Virus record (IMG/VR): IMGVR_UViG_3300025407_000008
Span: 1 to 41,440 of that record
Direction: 5' to 3' (one strand)
Origin: a virus
Length of the DNA: 41,440 nt
Below the pieces are notes generated by a model. The model made no database searches. It was given only the letters and a program-made list of their open reading frames with translations, and was not told where the DNA came from. The position numbers and the translations under genes are program-made. Below, piece by piece: positions 7,312-15,025 of the stretch. How positions within the stretch are numbered: the stretch's first letter is position 1; every line of letters starts with the position of its first letter.

Positions 7312-9534
7312 GTGGCTATAGGCGACGACGGTTATTTACATATTGCAGAACGTCCTGTTGATCCAATTGGTCAACCCGCCAATGCTGGCAATACATACTT
7401 CAATACAAGTAATAACTATGACTGTGCCATTGCTGGCTTGCCATTCTTCCTTGGCGTATCAAAAGAATACCCATACAAGCGTGAGACTGCCCAGTATCGC
7501 AAGCAACAGATTGACCAACAGAAGGAACCAGGTGAGCAGACGCTCACAGGTTGGTGGCTTCGTAGCCAATCCTCATTTCATTACGGAGCTGGTATCCGCT
7601 ATGAGGAGCCAATTGAAGGCGACACAGTTGGGCTACGCTTTACCAAATCAGCTGGTGTAGATGTATTTAATATTGGCAAAGTAACACTACTACCGGATGT
7701 AACTAAAATATCTACCACTCCAGGTGGCACACCAATCATGGTCGGAGCTACCGATGTCAATGGTGTTGATCTAGTTATTTGGTCAGATGGATCTACCCTC
7801 TACCGCACAACGGCTGCTGGTACAACCACAACCTTGACATGGGGCGGATCAGGCACGATTCTATCTGTAGCCCAAGATGGTCTTAACTACTATGCCGCTA
7901 ATGCCACAGGCATCTATCGCGGCCCACTTACTGGCGCCACTAACGGCACATCAATCTTTACCCACCCATCTATGGTGGGAACAGTTACTACTGTTAAATT
8001 AGGTTGGGTTAAGCAACGCCTTATTGCCGGTATTAACAATTACCTATTTGAAGTACAACCAATCACATCATTTACTGTAGCAACCAGCAAGGTAGATGGC
8101 TCATACAATGCCACTCTTACCCTTACATCGGCTCACAACTTTGCAGTTGGTTCCTTGATTACCGTAGCCTCTGTTGGTTCTCCTTACAATGGCACATGGT
8201 CAGTAACGGCTGTGCCTAACAGCACATCGGTTGTATTCTTCTTGAACAACGCCGCAGTTAGCCAAGCTAGCGCAAGCGGAACAGTTACTCTTGCAAGCAA
8301 CAACAATCTTCCTATCTATGCTCATCCTGATACAAACTGGGTATGGACTGGTATTTGTGAAGGACCAAACAACATTTATGTTTCAGGATATGTTGGAGAT
8401 TCATCTAGCATCTTTCGCCTAGTCCTTGATACATCAGGTGCAGTACCGCTTCTTACCCGCGCTTTGACGGCAGCGGATATGCCAAAGGGTGAAATTGTCT
8501 ATGCTATTGGATCTTACGTTGGCAAGTACATGGTCTTTGGCACTAACAAAGGTGTGCGTGTAGGTGAAATTGATACATCAGGATTTTACTCCAATGGTTA
8601 TATTACCTATGGTCCAATCTCTGTTATTACCAATGGCTATGATCCAGCCCAAGGAACTAATCTTAATGGTTTGCCAGTTAAGTCAATTACCTTTCAAGAC
8701 AGGTTTGCCTATTGCACCGTCTCAAATTACATTGACAATGGCGATGGAACCTTTTCTTCTGGCTTAGTCAAACTTGATTTAAGCCGTCAATTGTCACCAA
8801 ACCAAGTGGCGTATGCCACACACTTGCGTGTGCCTTCAACAGCTGAAGCATCTCAGGTAGTCACCATTGGCAAGACAGGTAAGTTGGCTATTGGCGTAGC
8901 CGCTACTGGCATTTACTTACAATCAAACACACTGGTTACCTCAGGTTACCTACAGACTGGTCAGATCCGATACTTTACCCTTGAGGATAAGCACTTTGAA
9001 TTGGCTAAATTGCGTCAAACATTGCCCCTCATTGGCAAGTTAACTTTTTCATTTGTAGATGCCAACCAAAGCGTTACAGATGTTATTACAGTAGATAATT
9101 CATTTGACTTTACCCAAGACATTACTGGGCTAGATCAATACGATTTAGCACCAAAAGAATCTATTGCCCTACGCTTTACATTGATTGCCGCATCAGGGCA
9201 GCAAGTGGGTCAAGAAGATTCATTCAACGGCTATCAACTTAAAGCACTTCCAGCTGTACGCCGTCAACGCATTATTACTATACCAGTACTTAACTATGAC
9301 TTTGAAGGCGATAAGTACAACATGGCTACCGGATATGAAGGTCGTGCTGCTGAAAGACTTCAGGCTTTGGAAACAGTTGAATCTAATGGCGATGTAGTTA
9401 TCCTTCAAGATTTTACTAATAATGAAACAGTTCGTGGGGTTATTGAAAGCCTTACGTTTGTTCGCATGACTCCACCCGAGCGTCGCTTTACAGGGTTTGG
9501 TGGGTTAATTAACGTCCAGTTCCGTACCGTATAA
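7312..9534 (+). CDS. Large tail protein, beta-propeller or nozzle-like
   Basis: A 740-residue protein with a GTG start set by AAGGAG 5 bases upstream. The N-terminal third includes GWWLRSQSSFHYGAGIRYEE, a signature I know from actinophage minor tail proteins. Residues about 150-480 show repeated beta units (GTTTTLTWGGSGTILSVAQD, NYYAANATGIYRG, CEGPNNIYVSGYVG) that fit propeller blades, as in the nozzle of short-tailed phages. The end (FVRMTPPERRFTGFGGLINV) is typical of these tail proteins. A Ig-like insertion lies near residues 245-330. Exact placement in the tail is inference. Confidence 0.6.
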   Translation: MAIGDDGYLHIAERPVDPIGQPANAGNTYFNTSNNYDCAIAGLPFFLGVSKEYPYKRETAQYRKQQIDQQKEPGEQTLTGWWLRSQSSFHYGAGIRYEEPIEGDTVGLRFTKSAGVDVFNIGKVTLLPDVTKISTTPGGTPIMVGATDVNGVDLVIWSDGSTLYRTTAAGTTTTLTWGGSGTILSVAQDGLNYYAANATGIYRGPLTGATNGTSIFTHPSMVGTVTTVKLGWVKQRLIAGINNYLFEVQPITSFTVATSKVDGSYNATLTLTSAHNFAVGSLITVASVGSPYNGTWSVTAVPNSTSVVFFLNNAAVSQASASGTVTLASNNNLPIYAHPDTNWVWTGICEGPNNIYVSGYVGDSSSIFRLVLDTSGAVPLLTRALTAADMPKGEIVYAIGSYVGKYMVFGTNKGVRVGEIDTSGFYSNGYITYGPISVITNGYDPAQGTNLNGLPVKSITFQDRFAYCTVSNYIDNGDGTFSSGLVKLDLSRQLSPNQVAYATHLRVPSTAEASQVVTIGKTGKLAIGVAATGIYLQSNTLVTSGYLQTGQIRYFTLEDKHFELAKLRQTLPLIGKLTFSFVDANQSVTDVITVDNSFDFTQDITGLDQYDLAPKESIALRFTLIAASGQQVGQEDSFNGYQLKALPAVRRQRIITIPVLNYDFEGDKYNMATGYEGRAAERLQALETVESNGDVVILQDFTNNETVRGVIESLTFVRMTPPERRFTGFGGLINVQFRTV

Positions 9535-9553
9535 CAGATAGGGAATACTGCAA

Positions 9554-9856
9554 ATGACCAGCACGGATTTAACTACCATCCTTTACAACGGTGTATTTAC
9601 TGTTGGAGCAACTGCTACAGGCGTATGGTACGTTTTTAAGCATGGTGTTAAAAATGTTATGAAGCAAGAATTTGAAGACCTTCAGACAATTAAGCATGAG
9701 GTAACACCTAATTCAGGCGGCTCCCTTAATGATGCTATCCGTAAGCAAGTCATTCCAATGGTTGAGACTTTAGTTGAGCGTCAGCAAGAAATAGCAGTTG
9801 ATGTAGCAGTCCTTAATGGCAGGTTTGAACAACACGTCAGGGAGCATAATGATTAA
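9554..9856 (+). CDS. Membrane-anchored coiled-coil protein (DUF2746-like)
   Basis: A 100-residue protein with one N-terminal membrane segment (about residues 8-28), then PNSGGSLNDAIRKQV and a C-terminal coiled coil. The Asn-Ser-Gly-Gly-Ser-Leu-x-Asp-Ala motif and layout match small actinophage membrane proteins of the DUF2746 type found beside lysis genes. It overlaps the next gene by 8 bases and leads the lysis cassette. A holin partner or antiholin is plausible. Confidence 0.6.
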   Translation: MTSTDLTTILYNGVFTVGATATGVWYVFKHGVKNVMKQEFEDLQTIKHEVTPNSGGSLNDAIRKQVIPMVETLVERQQEIAVDVAVLNGRFEQHVREHND

Positions 9857-10208
9857 CCCATTAAAGCGAAAGTATATCCACGAAACAACCGGTGATGTAC
9901 TAACCTTTAGTGAGCAAGTATCATGGAAGATCCAAGGCATTATCCGCAATTGGTTTTTTGTAGTTCTATGGTCTGGTGTTACTTTTGTTTGGTGGCTTCA
10001 ACCTACATGGTTTACAGACACACACGCATATATTAAATGGATGAATCTAGCCTCATGGCTAGCAGTAACCGTAGAACTTATCATTGGTATTGCCATGATA
10101 GGGCAGACTAAACGAGATGCTCTCATCATACGCCACATTCTCAAACTTGAGAAGCAAGAATTAGATCATTTGAAAGACATTATTGAGGATATGAATGACA
10201 ACATATGA
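9849..10208 (+). CDS. Holin-like protein with two membrane segments
   Basis: A 119-residue protein starting at ATG 9849 (AGGGAG just upstream; upstream in-frame starts lack one). Two hydrophobic segments, about 35-55 (WFFVVLWSGVTFVWWL) and 75-96 (LASWLAVTVELIIGIAMIG), are followed by a charged helical tail (KQELDHLKDIIEDMNDNI). Size, topology and position before two cell-wall hydrolase-like genes suit a holin, which would permeabilise the membrane. No family signature proves this. Confidence 0.55.
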   Translation: MINPLKRKYIHETTGDVLTFSEQVSWKIQGIIRNWFFVVLWSGVTFVWWLQPTWFTDTHAYIKWMNLASWLAVTVELIIGIAMIGQTKRDALIIRHILKLEKQELDHLKDIIEDMNDNI

Positions 10209-10674
10209 ACCTAGATTTGGTGATTACGGAGTGGTTAAGACCAATGGTTTCTTTGGTTGGCTTATTCGTCTTGGTACTTTTTCTCGTTGGAATCATGCTG
10301 TTGTCTATGTCGGCAACGGAGACATTGTCTCTGCTGATCCGCGTGGAATAAAGAAAAAGAAAGCCGCTGAGTATCCAAGTATTGCTTGGAACCAACATGA
10401 AGAACTAGATGACAACCAACGGATGCAGATTATTAACGCTGCCCTTGAAACTGTTGGCAAGCCATATGATTTCTTTACTATCATTGATATAGCCTTGCGA
10501 AGCCTTGGACTTAAAGTATTAACTAAAGGAATTATTAGTCGTCTTGCTCAAAGCAATGGTTATATCTGCTCTGAGTTGGTAGCTGAGTGCTACCGCAAAG
10601 GTGGGCTAGTCATCGCTGAAAAAGATTATTTGTGTACCCCAGGAGATTTGGCTGAGAGGTTGATCTGGCAATGA
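10195..10674 (+). CDS. Permuted papain-fold (YiiX/NlpC-P60 superfamily) hydrolase
   Basis: A 159-residue protein. The catalytic order is permuted: His34 in RWNHAVVYVG comes first and Cys125 in NGYICSELVA comes last, as in YiiX/YebB-like amidases rather than in ordinary NlpC/P60 enzymes. FGDYGVVKTNG at the start is the usual first strand. It probably cuts a peptide or acyl bond in the cell wall or membrane. It overlaps the genes on both sides by 14 and 4 bases and sits between the holin-like gene and the CHAP endolysin. No signal peptide is seen. Confidence 0.7.
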   Translation: MTTYEPRFGDYGVVKTNGFFGWLIRLGTFSRWNHAVVYVGNGDIVSADPRGIKKKKAAEYPSIAWNQHEELDDNQRMQIINAALETVGKPYDFFTIIDIALRSLGLKVLTKGIISRLAQSNGYICSELVAECYRKGGLVIAEKDYLCTPGDLAERLIWQ

Positions 10675-11534
10675 GCAGTGGCTTAGATATAGTCAACATT
10701 GCTCAAAAACAAATCGGCTTTATTGAAGGACCTAATAACGAAAATCCATATGGCACTTGGTATGGAATGCCTAACCAAAGTTACTGCGCCATGTTTGTTA
10801 GTTGGGTATTTAGTCAAGCCCAATTGACGGCACTTGTTGCTGCTGAAACGCCCAAAGGATTTAGTTACTGCCCAGTAGGTTTAAGTTGGTTTCAGAAACA
10901 TAGCCAGATAGTTCCTAAAGGAACAGGCCGTCCAGGCGATATTGTCTTCTATGATTTTTCTGGCAAAGGCGTAGCCGAGCATGTCGGTATTCTTGAGCAA
11001 TGTTCAACGGCAGGGCTAACAGTCATTGAGGCTAACACCAGCCCTGACCATGCCACTGGCTCACAAGCTAACGGCATAGGCGTCTTTCGCCGGCATCGCC
11101 CTTGGTTGAACGTCATGGCTATTGCTAGACCAAACTACCCAACACCTGTCAAGCCTTCTGTACCTACCAAAAACAAGGTGCTAGCAACGGGAGTTGCAGG
11201 CGCTACAGCCCTTGGTGGTGGCGGAATGGCTTTGAACAATAATCTCGGCTCATCTACGCCTAGCGTCAAGGCTCCAACGGTCATCGTAGCCCCGCCATTC
11301 CCTGGCACAAACGCCTTTAAAGTGGGTTTTAAGAGCCAAGCAGCCTTAATTGTAGAGAGAGCCTTAGCCAACGCAGGATTGCTACCTCAGAATCAAATTT
11401 TAGGTACATTAACCGCAGAGGATCTAGCCCTTGTGCCTGTCTATCAGGCTAGGTATCCAGGTCTTGCTAAGGTAAAGGGTAAGGGTATTGATGCCTTTAC
11501 TTACAGTTCCATGGTGGCAAAGGCTGGTTCATAA
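10671..11534 (+). CDS. CHAP-domain endolysin
   Basis: A 287-residue peptidoglycan hydrolase. The CHAP domain covers about 1-160: Cys39 in SYCAMFVSWVF, GDIVFYDF at 88-95, His103 in AEHVGIL and IEANTS at 118-123 supply the Cys-His-Glu/Asn set. A Pro/Lys linker and a Gly/Ala-rich stretch (VLATGVAGATALGGGG) lead to a C-terminal region (about 215-287) with FKSQAALIVERALANAGLLP, which may bind the wall or the fibre of the host. CHAP enzymes cut peptide cross-links or the amide bond. It is translationally coupled to both neighbours. Confidence 0.85.
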   Translation: MSSGLDIVNIAQKQIGFIEGPNNENPYGTWYGMPNQSYCAMFVSWVFSQAQLTALVAAETPKGFSYCPVGLSWFQKHSQIVPKGTGRPGDIVFYDFSGKGVAEHVGILEQCSTAGLTVIEANTSPDHATGSQANGIGVFRRHRPWLNVMAIARPNYPTPVKPSVPTKNKVLATGVAGATALGGGGMALNNNLGSSTPSVKAPTVIVAPPFPGTNAFKVGFKSQAALIVERALANAGLLPQNQILGTLTAEDLALVPVYQARYPGLAKVKGKGIDAFTYSSMVAKAGS

Positions 11535-11764
11535 TGCCATTTAAAATTGACCATACAAATCCTAAGACTGCCGTGCTTGGCAGCGTTGCCGGTTTGATGG
11601 TTTGGAAAGCAAGCAATTTCTCTCTTGATCCTGTACATTTGGGTATGGTAGCGACGGCAGCCTTAGCAGGCTCCGCTGCTCCCAAGCCTTATGGTTCTCC
11701 GTTAGAAGATCCAGAGGCTTCACACATGAATACTCCATATGTTGACAATGTAGAGGAAGAATAA
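11534..11764 (+). CDS. Small membrane protein of the lysis cassette
   Basis: A 76-residue protein with two short hydrophobic stretches (about 13-24, VLGSVAGLMVWK, and 36-50, LGMVATAALAGSAAP) and an acidic tail ending NVEEE. It starts on the last base of the endolysin stop and is followed directly by another small membrane protein. The pair could be a holin/antiholin set in addition to the gene at 9849. No family recognised. Confidence 0.55.
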   Translation: MPFKIDHTNPKTAVLGSVAGLMVWKASNFSLDPVHLGMVATAALAGSAAPKPYGSPLEDPEASHMNTPYVDNVEEE

Positions 11765-11992
11765 ATGAAAATATCATCACGTGAAAAGGCTCTTGTTGAG
11801 CATTATCTATACGCAACTATTGCTGCTGGTGTAGCGATTTACCAGACTGGCAATCACAATCTCAAGCATGTTGCTTGGGCTGCTCTTGTTGGTGTGCTTG
11901 GACCAGTCGTAGCACGCATCAATCCATATTCTTTGTTTAATAAGACACTACCACCGGTAGATCATAAGATTGTACCTGCATCAACTAAGTAA
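11765..11992 (+). CDS. Small membrane protein, holin-like
   Basis: A 75-residue protein: basic N-terminus (MKISSREKALVEHYL), a hydrophobic stretch at about 15-28, a second at 38-53 (VAWAALVGVLGPVVARI) and a basic tail. Two predicted membrane passes and last position before a strong terminator fit a class II holin. It begins immediately after the previous stop. The function is inferred from topology and place. Confidence 0.55.
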   Translation: MKISSREKALVEHYLYATIAAGVAIYQTGNHNLKHVAWAALVGVLGPVVARINPYSLFNKTLPPVDHKIVPASTK

Positions 11993-12010
11993 AACTTAAT
12001 AGCAAACGTA

Positions 12011-12040
12011 GCCCCCACTTCGGTGGGGGTTATTTTTTTT
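12011..12040 (+). terminator. Rho-independent terminator with UUCG loop
   Basis: CCCCCAC (12012-12018) pairs with GTGGGGG (12023-12029) around a TTCG tetraloop, followed by TATTTTTTTT. This is a very stable hairpin and ends the late/lysis unit. A second small hairpin (AAGGC 12058-12062 with GCCTT 12068-12072) follows. Confidence 0.95.
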
Positions 12041-12136
12041 GCCATTTTACCCGTTGGAAGGCTATCAGCCTTGCCGCCTTCTACCCTGTCGCACTCGCTT
12101 CGCTCGTATTGTACACATACTCCAAACCATAGGCGC

Positions 12137-12198
12137 AACTTGACGCGCCAATGGCTTAACTTGACACGCCTCTCATGCCTATCTGCTACCCTTATCGC
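12137..12198 (+). promoter_or_regulatory. Promoter/operator of the replication unit, probably leaderless
   Basis: AACTTGACGCGCC (12137-12149) and AACTTGACACGCC (12158-12170) are direct repeats exactly 21 bp apart, two helical turns. Each holds a -35-like TTGAC(G/A). TACCCT (12187-12192) preceded by TG fits TGN-TANNNT and ends 6 bases before the ATG at 12199, which puts the transcription start at or next to the start codon. The 20-base spacing from TTGACA to TACCCT is long, so the repeats may serve as operator half-sites instead. The remainder of 12041-12136 holds no gene. Confidence 0.55.
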
Positions 12199-12417
12199 AT
12201 GGCTGAAATAACAATACAACATAGATCGTTTAGTTCATTTACATCATGGCTACGTTGCGGTAAAGCATGGCAACTAGAACGTGGTTTACAAGCACCTTCA
12301 GAACCAGCTTGGTGGTTTGTTGGTGGATCTGCGTTTCACGCAGCGGCAGAAAAGTATCTGCTACAACAGTTTGATAAGGCACAAGACAAGTCAACCACGG
12401 TTGACATACCGTTCTAA
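12199..12417 (+). CDS. Cas4/RecB-like nuclease, N-terminal fragment (split gene)
   Basis: A 72-residue protein matching only the start of the Cas4-like PD-(D/E)XK exonucleases of actinophages: SFSSFTSWLRCGKAW with the first Fe-S cysteine (Cys20), and WWFVGGSAFHAAAEKYL with the conserved His. The family normally runs on for about 230 more residues without a break. Here a stop follows, two small genes intervene, and the rest is encoded at 12783-13490 in another frame. ATG 12199 is chosen because a -10 box lies at leaderless distance. It is presumably inactive alone and could work with its partner. Confidence 0.75.
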   Translation: MAEITIQHRSFSSFTSWLRCGKAWQLERGLQAPSEPAWWFVGGSAFHAAAEKYLLQQFDKAQDKSTTVDIPF

Positions 12418-12596
12418 TGTTTGCCACTGATCTACGCTCACTTGGACCTATCCGTGTCTGCCATTGCGGTTCTGAATGGTGGAACGTTAAGTGTAAATTT
12501 GATGAGGATTATGAGATTGGCATGTATATGACAGATGCTACCTGTGTTGAATGCGGTAGTATTGCTAAGGTAGTTACAGAATTGGACAAGGAATAA
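12417..12596 (+). CDS. Small zinc-ribbon protein inside the split nuclease
   Basis: A 59-residue protein. CHC at residues 15-17 and CVEC at 43-46 form a likely zinc ribbon around a short beta core (EWWNVKCKFDEDYEIGMYMT). Its start overlaps the stop of the nuclease N-terminal fragment (TAATG), and its TAA is one base before the next ATG. It is not recognisable as part of the nuclease, so with the next gene it makes up the inserted segment. Function unknown. Confidence 0.65.
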   Translation: MFATDLRSLGPIRVCHCGSEWWNVKCKFDEDYEIGMYMTDATCVECGSIAKVVTELDKE

Positions 12597-12597
12597 C

Positions 12598-12786
12598 ATG
12601 GGAAAGAAACGCGCACAGATCATTACCAAGGCTGCCTTTGAGCAGGCTTTTGTTGAAGCTGAAGTCCTTATGCGTAAGGCACTTGGCGATTTGATTCAGA
12701 AAGAAATTAAAACAGAAACTAATCCTGCTACAATTGTAGGGCTAAAGAAAGCCTTAGAGATAGTAGTTGGAAAAGAGATAGAATGA
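12598..12786 (+). CDS. Small helical protein inside the split nuclease
   Basis: A 62-residue, mostly helical, Lys/Glu/Ala-rich protein (ITKAAFEQAFVEAEVLMRKA, then GLKKALEIVVGKEIE). Its stop overlaps the start of the nuclease C-terminal fragment as ATGA, so the two are coupled. Not recognised; a partner or regulator of the nuclease is possible from position alone. Confidence 0.6.
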   Translation: MGKKRAQIITKAAFEQAFVEAEVLMRKALGDLIQKEIKTETNPATIVGLKKALEIVVGKEIE

Positions 12787-13490
12787 CTTGGGATACGATT
12801 TGGCAAGAAGCGTTTACTGCGCAGATTGCTGAACAAGAAGAGAAGACCGGTACCAATCCACAAGATTGGCGTCGTGGTGGACGTGCTTCCAAAGCCAATC
12901 CTGATAAGGAAGATGGCGCTTGGTGGGATGTTAACGGCAAGCAAATGTTCTTTAATTTCATCAACGCTTGGAGTGAAAATCAGTTTGAAATTTGGGTAAC
13001 GCCTCAGGGCATACCAGGAATTGAACTTGGCTTCAATCAATCCTTTGGTGATGTTCCTATCAAAGGCTTTGCCGATGCAATTGTTACCTTGCCCAATGGT
13101 GAGATAGCAGTAATTGATTTTAAGACAGGCAACTACACACCTGACTCAGCAATGCAATTGGGTGTCTATGCTTGTATGATGGAAATGACTTTTGGTATCC
13201 GTCCGACTCGTGGCTACTTCTACTCAGCTCGCAAGGCAGAGTTTGAAGAAGCCATTGGGTTGGATCGTTGGACCATACCTGTATTCACCGAACTGTTTTC
13301 TCAGTTTGAGAGGGGCTTACAGGCAGAAATTTTTTTGCCAAATATTGGCATGTCATGTGGCACTTGTGGCGTAAAGGATTACTGTTACGCAGTAGGTGGA
13401 CAACTGGCCCAGATTTACGACCCACTAGCAAACATAAAGAAAGAAGGAAAAAAGAATGGCAGCAAGCGAAGCAACAAAGTTTCAAGTTAA
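12783..13490 (+). CDS. Cas4/RecB-like nuclease, C-terminal catalytic fragment (split gene)
   Basis: A 235-residue protein with the rest of the Cas4-like exonuclease. KTGTNPQDWRRGGRASK and NKEDxxWW-like text (DKEDGAWWDV) are family landmarks. The active site is GFADAIV (Asp98), VIDFKTG (Asp112, Lys114) and QLGVYA (Gln125). The last three Fe-S cysteines are Cys192, Cys195 and Cys201 in CGTCGVKDYC. The first Fe-S cysteine is on the separate fragment at 12199, so a complete cluster would need both polypeptides. The family processes DNA ends as a 5'-3' exonuclease in recombination. The two pieces sum to 307 residues, the usual full length. Confidence 0.8.
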   Translation: MTWDTIWQEAFTAQIAEQEEKTGTNPQDWRRGGRASKANPDKEDGAWWDVNGKQMFFNFINAWSENQFEIWVTPQGIPGIELGFNQSFGDVPIKGFADAIVTLPNGEIAVIDFKTGNYTPDSAMQLGVYACMMEMTFGIRPTRGYFYSARKAEFEEAIGLDRWTIPVFTELFSQFERGLQAEIFLPNIGMSCGTCGVKDYCYAVGGQLAQIYDPLANIKKEGKKNGSKRSNKVSS

Positions 13491-13836
13491 CTTTAAGTTG
13501 GCTGACGGAACTTTAATCAACATCTACGCAGCAGATCAAAAGGAATTGGAAAGTCAACTAACGACTATCCAAGATACTGCAACTCTTATCGGAGCAACAT
13601 CCGGTTCACTTGGTGGTGGCGCTAATGCCGCTAGCTATGTAGCACGCTCATTTAACGCAGAGGTTGTTGGATCAGCACCTGCATCAACACAAGCAGTCAT
13701 TGCTGATGGACATTGTAAGCACGGTGCATTGGTATGGCGTGAGTCAAAGCCAGGCGCACCAAAGGCATGGAAGGGTTGGTTCTGCCCTTCACCAAAGGGT
13801 ACACCTGACCAATGCGAGCCTAAGTTCGTTAGATAA
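13456..13836 (+). CDS. Hypothetical protein with C-terminal Cys/His motif
   Basis: A 126-residue protein. Residues 8-40 look like a small beta/alpha unit (FQVNFKLADGTLINIYAADQ). After a Gly/Ala/Ser linker, the last 40 residues hold HCKHGALVWRE, WKGWFCP and DQCEP, a His/Cys set that probably binds zinc and that I know from actinophage genes beside Cas4- and RecA-like genes. It overlaps the nuclease gene by 35 bases. A DNA-binding or recombination accessory role is inferred from context. Confidence 0.65.
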   Translation: MAASEATKFQVNFKLADGTLINIYAADQKELESQLTTIQDTATLIGATSGSLGGGANAASYVARSFNAEVVGSAPASTQAVIADGHCKHGALVWRESKPGAPKAWKGWFCPSPKGTPDQCEPKFVR

Positions 13837-13842
13837 TTTAGG

Positions 13843-14670
13843 ATGCTGTCACTACACCAAGCGGCAGCGAAAAGTACCAATGATTACGCACTACTGCCTG
13901 ACCTATTCCCACCGCTAGCAGCGGAAGGGATTAGGTTTAGGCGGGGGCAATTGACAATGATTGCCGGTCAACCAAATGCCGGTAAATCTTTATTAGCCCT
14001 CTATATGGCAGTGCAGATGAAGGTGCCTACGCTGTATATCTCAGCAGATACAGATGGTTATACCACCGCGATTCGTTCTGCGGCAATGGTAACTGGGCAT
14101 AGAGTTTCAAGCGTAGAAGAAGCATTTGCTTCAGGAACTGGTCAAGATTTTTATGGTCAGGAGCTTGAGAGCATTAAGCATTTACAGTTTGACTTTGCTC
14201 CATCACCTACATTAGATGAGATTGATTTATCCATACGTGCCTATGCGGAAGCATATGGTGAGTATCCGCATTTAATTATTGTGGACAACGCGATGAACGT
14301 TGTATCCCTGCACAATGATGAATGGTCTGGCCTACGCGAGATTGCTAAGGCTATGCACCACATTGCTCGTGAGACACAAGCTGCTGTGTTGCTTCTCCAT
14401 CACACAACCGAGAATGAGGGACGTCCCGACATTCCACCTGCTCGTAAAGCAATCCAAGGAAAGATTGCTCAATTGCCTGAGATGATCTTGACAGTGGCAC
14501 TTGTGCCATTTACCGGTGAATTTCGTGTTGCCTGTGTTAAGAATCGTTTTGCAAAGAACAGTGCCGACGGCAGTCAATACGTCACTTTGTGGGCAGATGC
14601 AAGTAGAATGTTGTTATACCCAGATCGGGCAGCATTGGCTATCGGAACCAGTTGGAGCAACATTGAGTAG
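13843..14670 (+). CDS. SF4 (DnaB/RepA-like) helicase or RecA-like ATPase
   Basis: A 275-residue P-loop ATPase. Walker A is GQPNAGKS (42-49), Walker B LIIVDN (144-149, Asp148), and the fold continues with AAVLLLHHTTEN, the strand after Walker B used by DnaB and RecA cores. There is no N-terminal primase-binding domain, so it is a bare motor of the type found in actinophages and plasmid RepA helicases. It probably unwinds the replication fork. The primase genes follow 340 bases downstream. KAIQGKIAQLPEMILTVAL is typical of the subgroup. Confidence 0.75.
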   Translation: MLSLHQAAAKSTNDYALLPDLFPPLAAEGIRFRRGQLTMIAGQPNAGKSLLALYMAVQMKVPTLYISADTDGYTTAIRSAAMVTGHRVSSVEEAFASGTGQDFYGQELESIKHLQFDFAPSPTLDEIDLSIRAYAEAYGEYPHLIIVDNAMNVVSLHNDEWSGLREIAKAMHHIARETQAAVLLLHHTTENEGRPDIPPARKAIQGKIAQLPEMILTVALVPFTGEFRVACVKNRFAKNSADGSQYVTLWADASRMLLYPDRAALAIGTSWSNIE

Positions 14671-15025
14671 TTACAACAAGCGCAAAGGTTCAGCATTTGA
14701 AACAGGAATATTAAAGTTCCTACGATTAAAAGGTTTGATGGCGGAGCGTCTGCGTCTTGCTGGCAAAGATGATGAGGGTGACATAGTCTGCATGGTTGCA
14801 GGTGCGCCTTATATCTTTGAATTAAAAGCAACGGCAAAGATGGATCTGCCACAATTTTGGCGAGAGGCTGTAGCTGAGGCAGCCAACTATGCCAAGGCTA
14901 GAGGGATTGATCCAGCGCCACCTGCATATGTCATCGTCAAAAGGCGTATGGCATCGCTGGATCAGTCTTGGGTCATACAAGATTTAAACCAATGGTTGAA
15001 GGTGACAGGTGGTATTGAAGCCTGA
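14663..15025 (+). CDS. PD-(D/E)XK nuclease, Holliday-junction-resolvase-like
   Basis: A 120-residue protein with an active site of Glu13 (GSAFETGI), Asp40 (DDEGDIV) and Glu53-x-Lys55 (FELKA), the order used by Hjc-type resolvases and related phage nucleases. The frame is open upstream, but the homology starts at SYNKRKGSAFE. The TTG at 14663 with GGAG at 14653-14656 is the only suitable start; no ATG or GTG is available. It overlaps the helicase stop by 8 bases. It probably cuts branched DNA made during replication or recombination before packaging. Confidence 0.75.
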   Translation: MSSYNKRKGSAFETGILKFLRLKGLMAERLRLAGKDDEGDIVCMVAGAPYIFELKATAKMDLPQFWREAVAEAANYAKARGIDPAPPAYVIVKRRMASLDQSWVIQDLNQWLKVTGGIEA

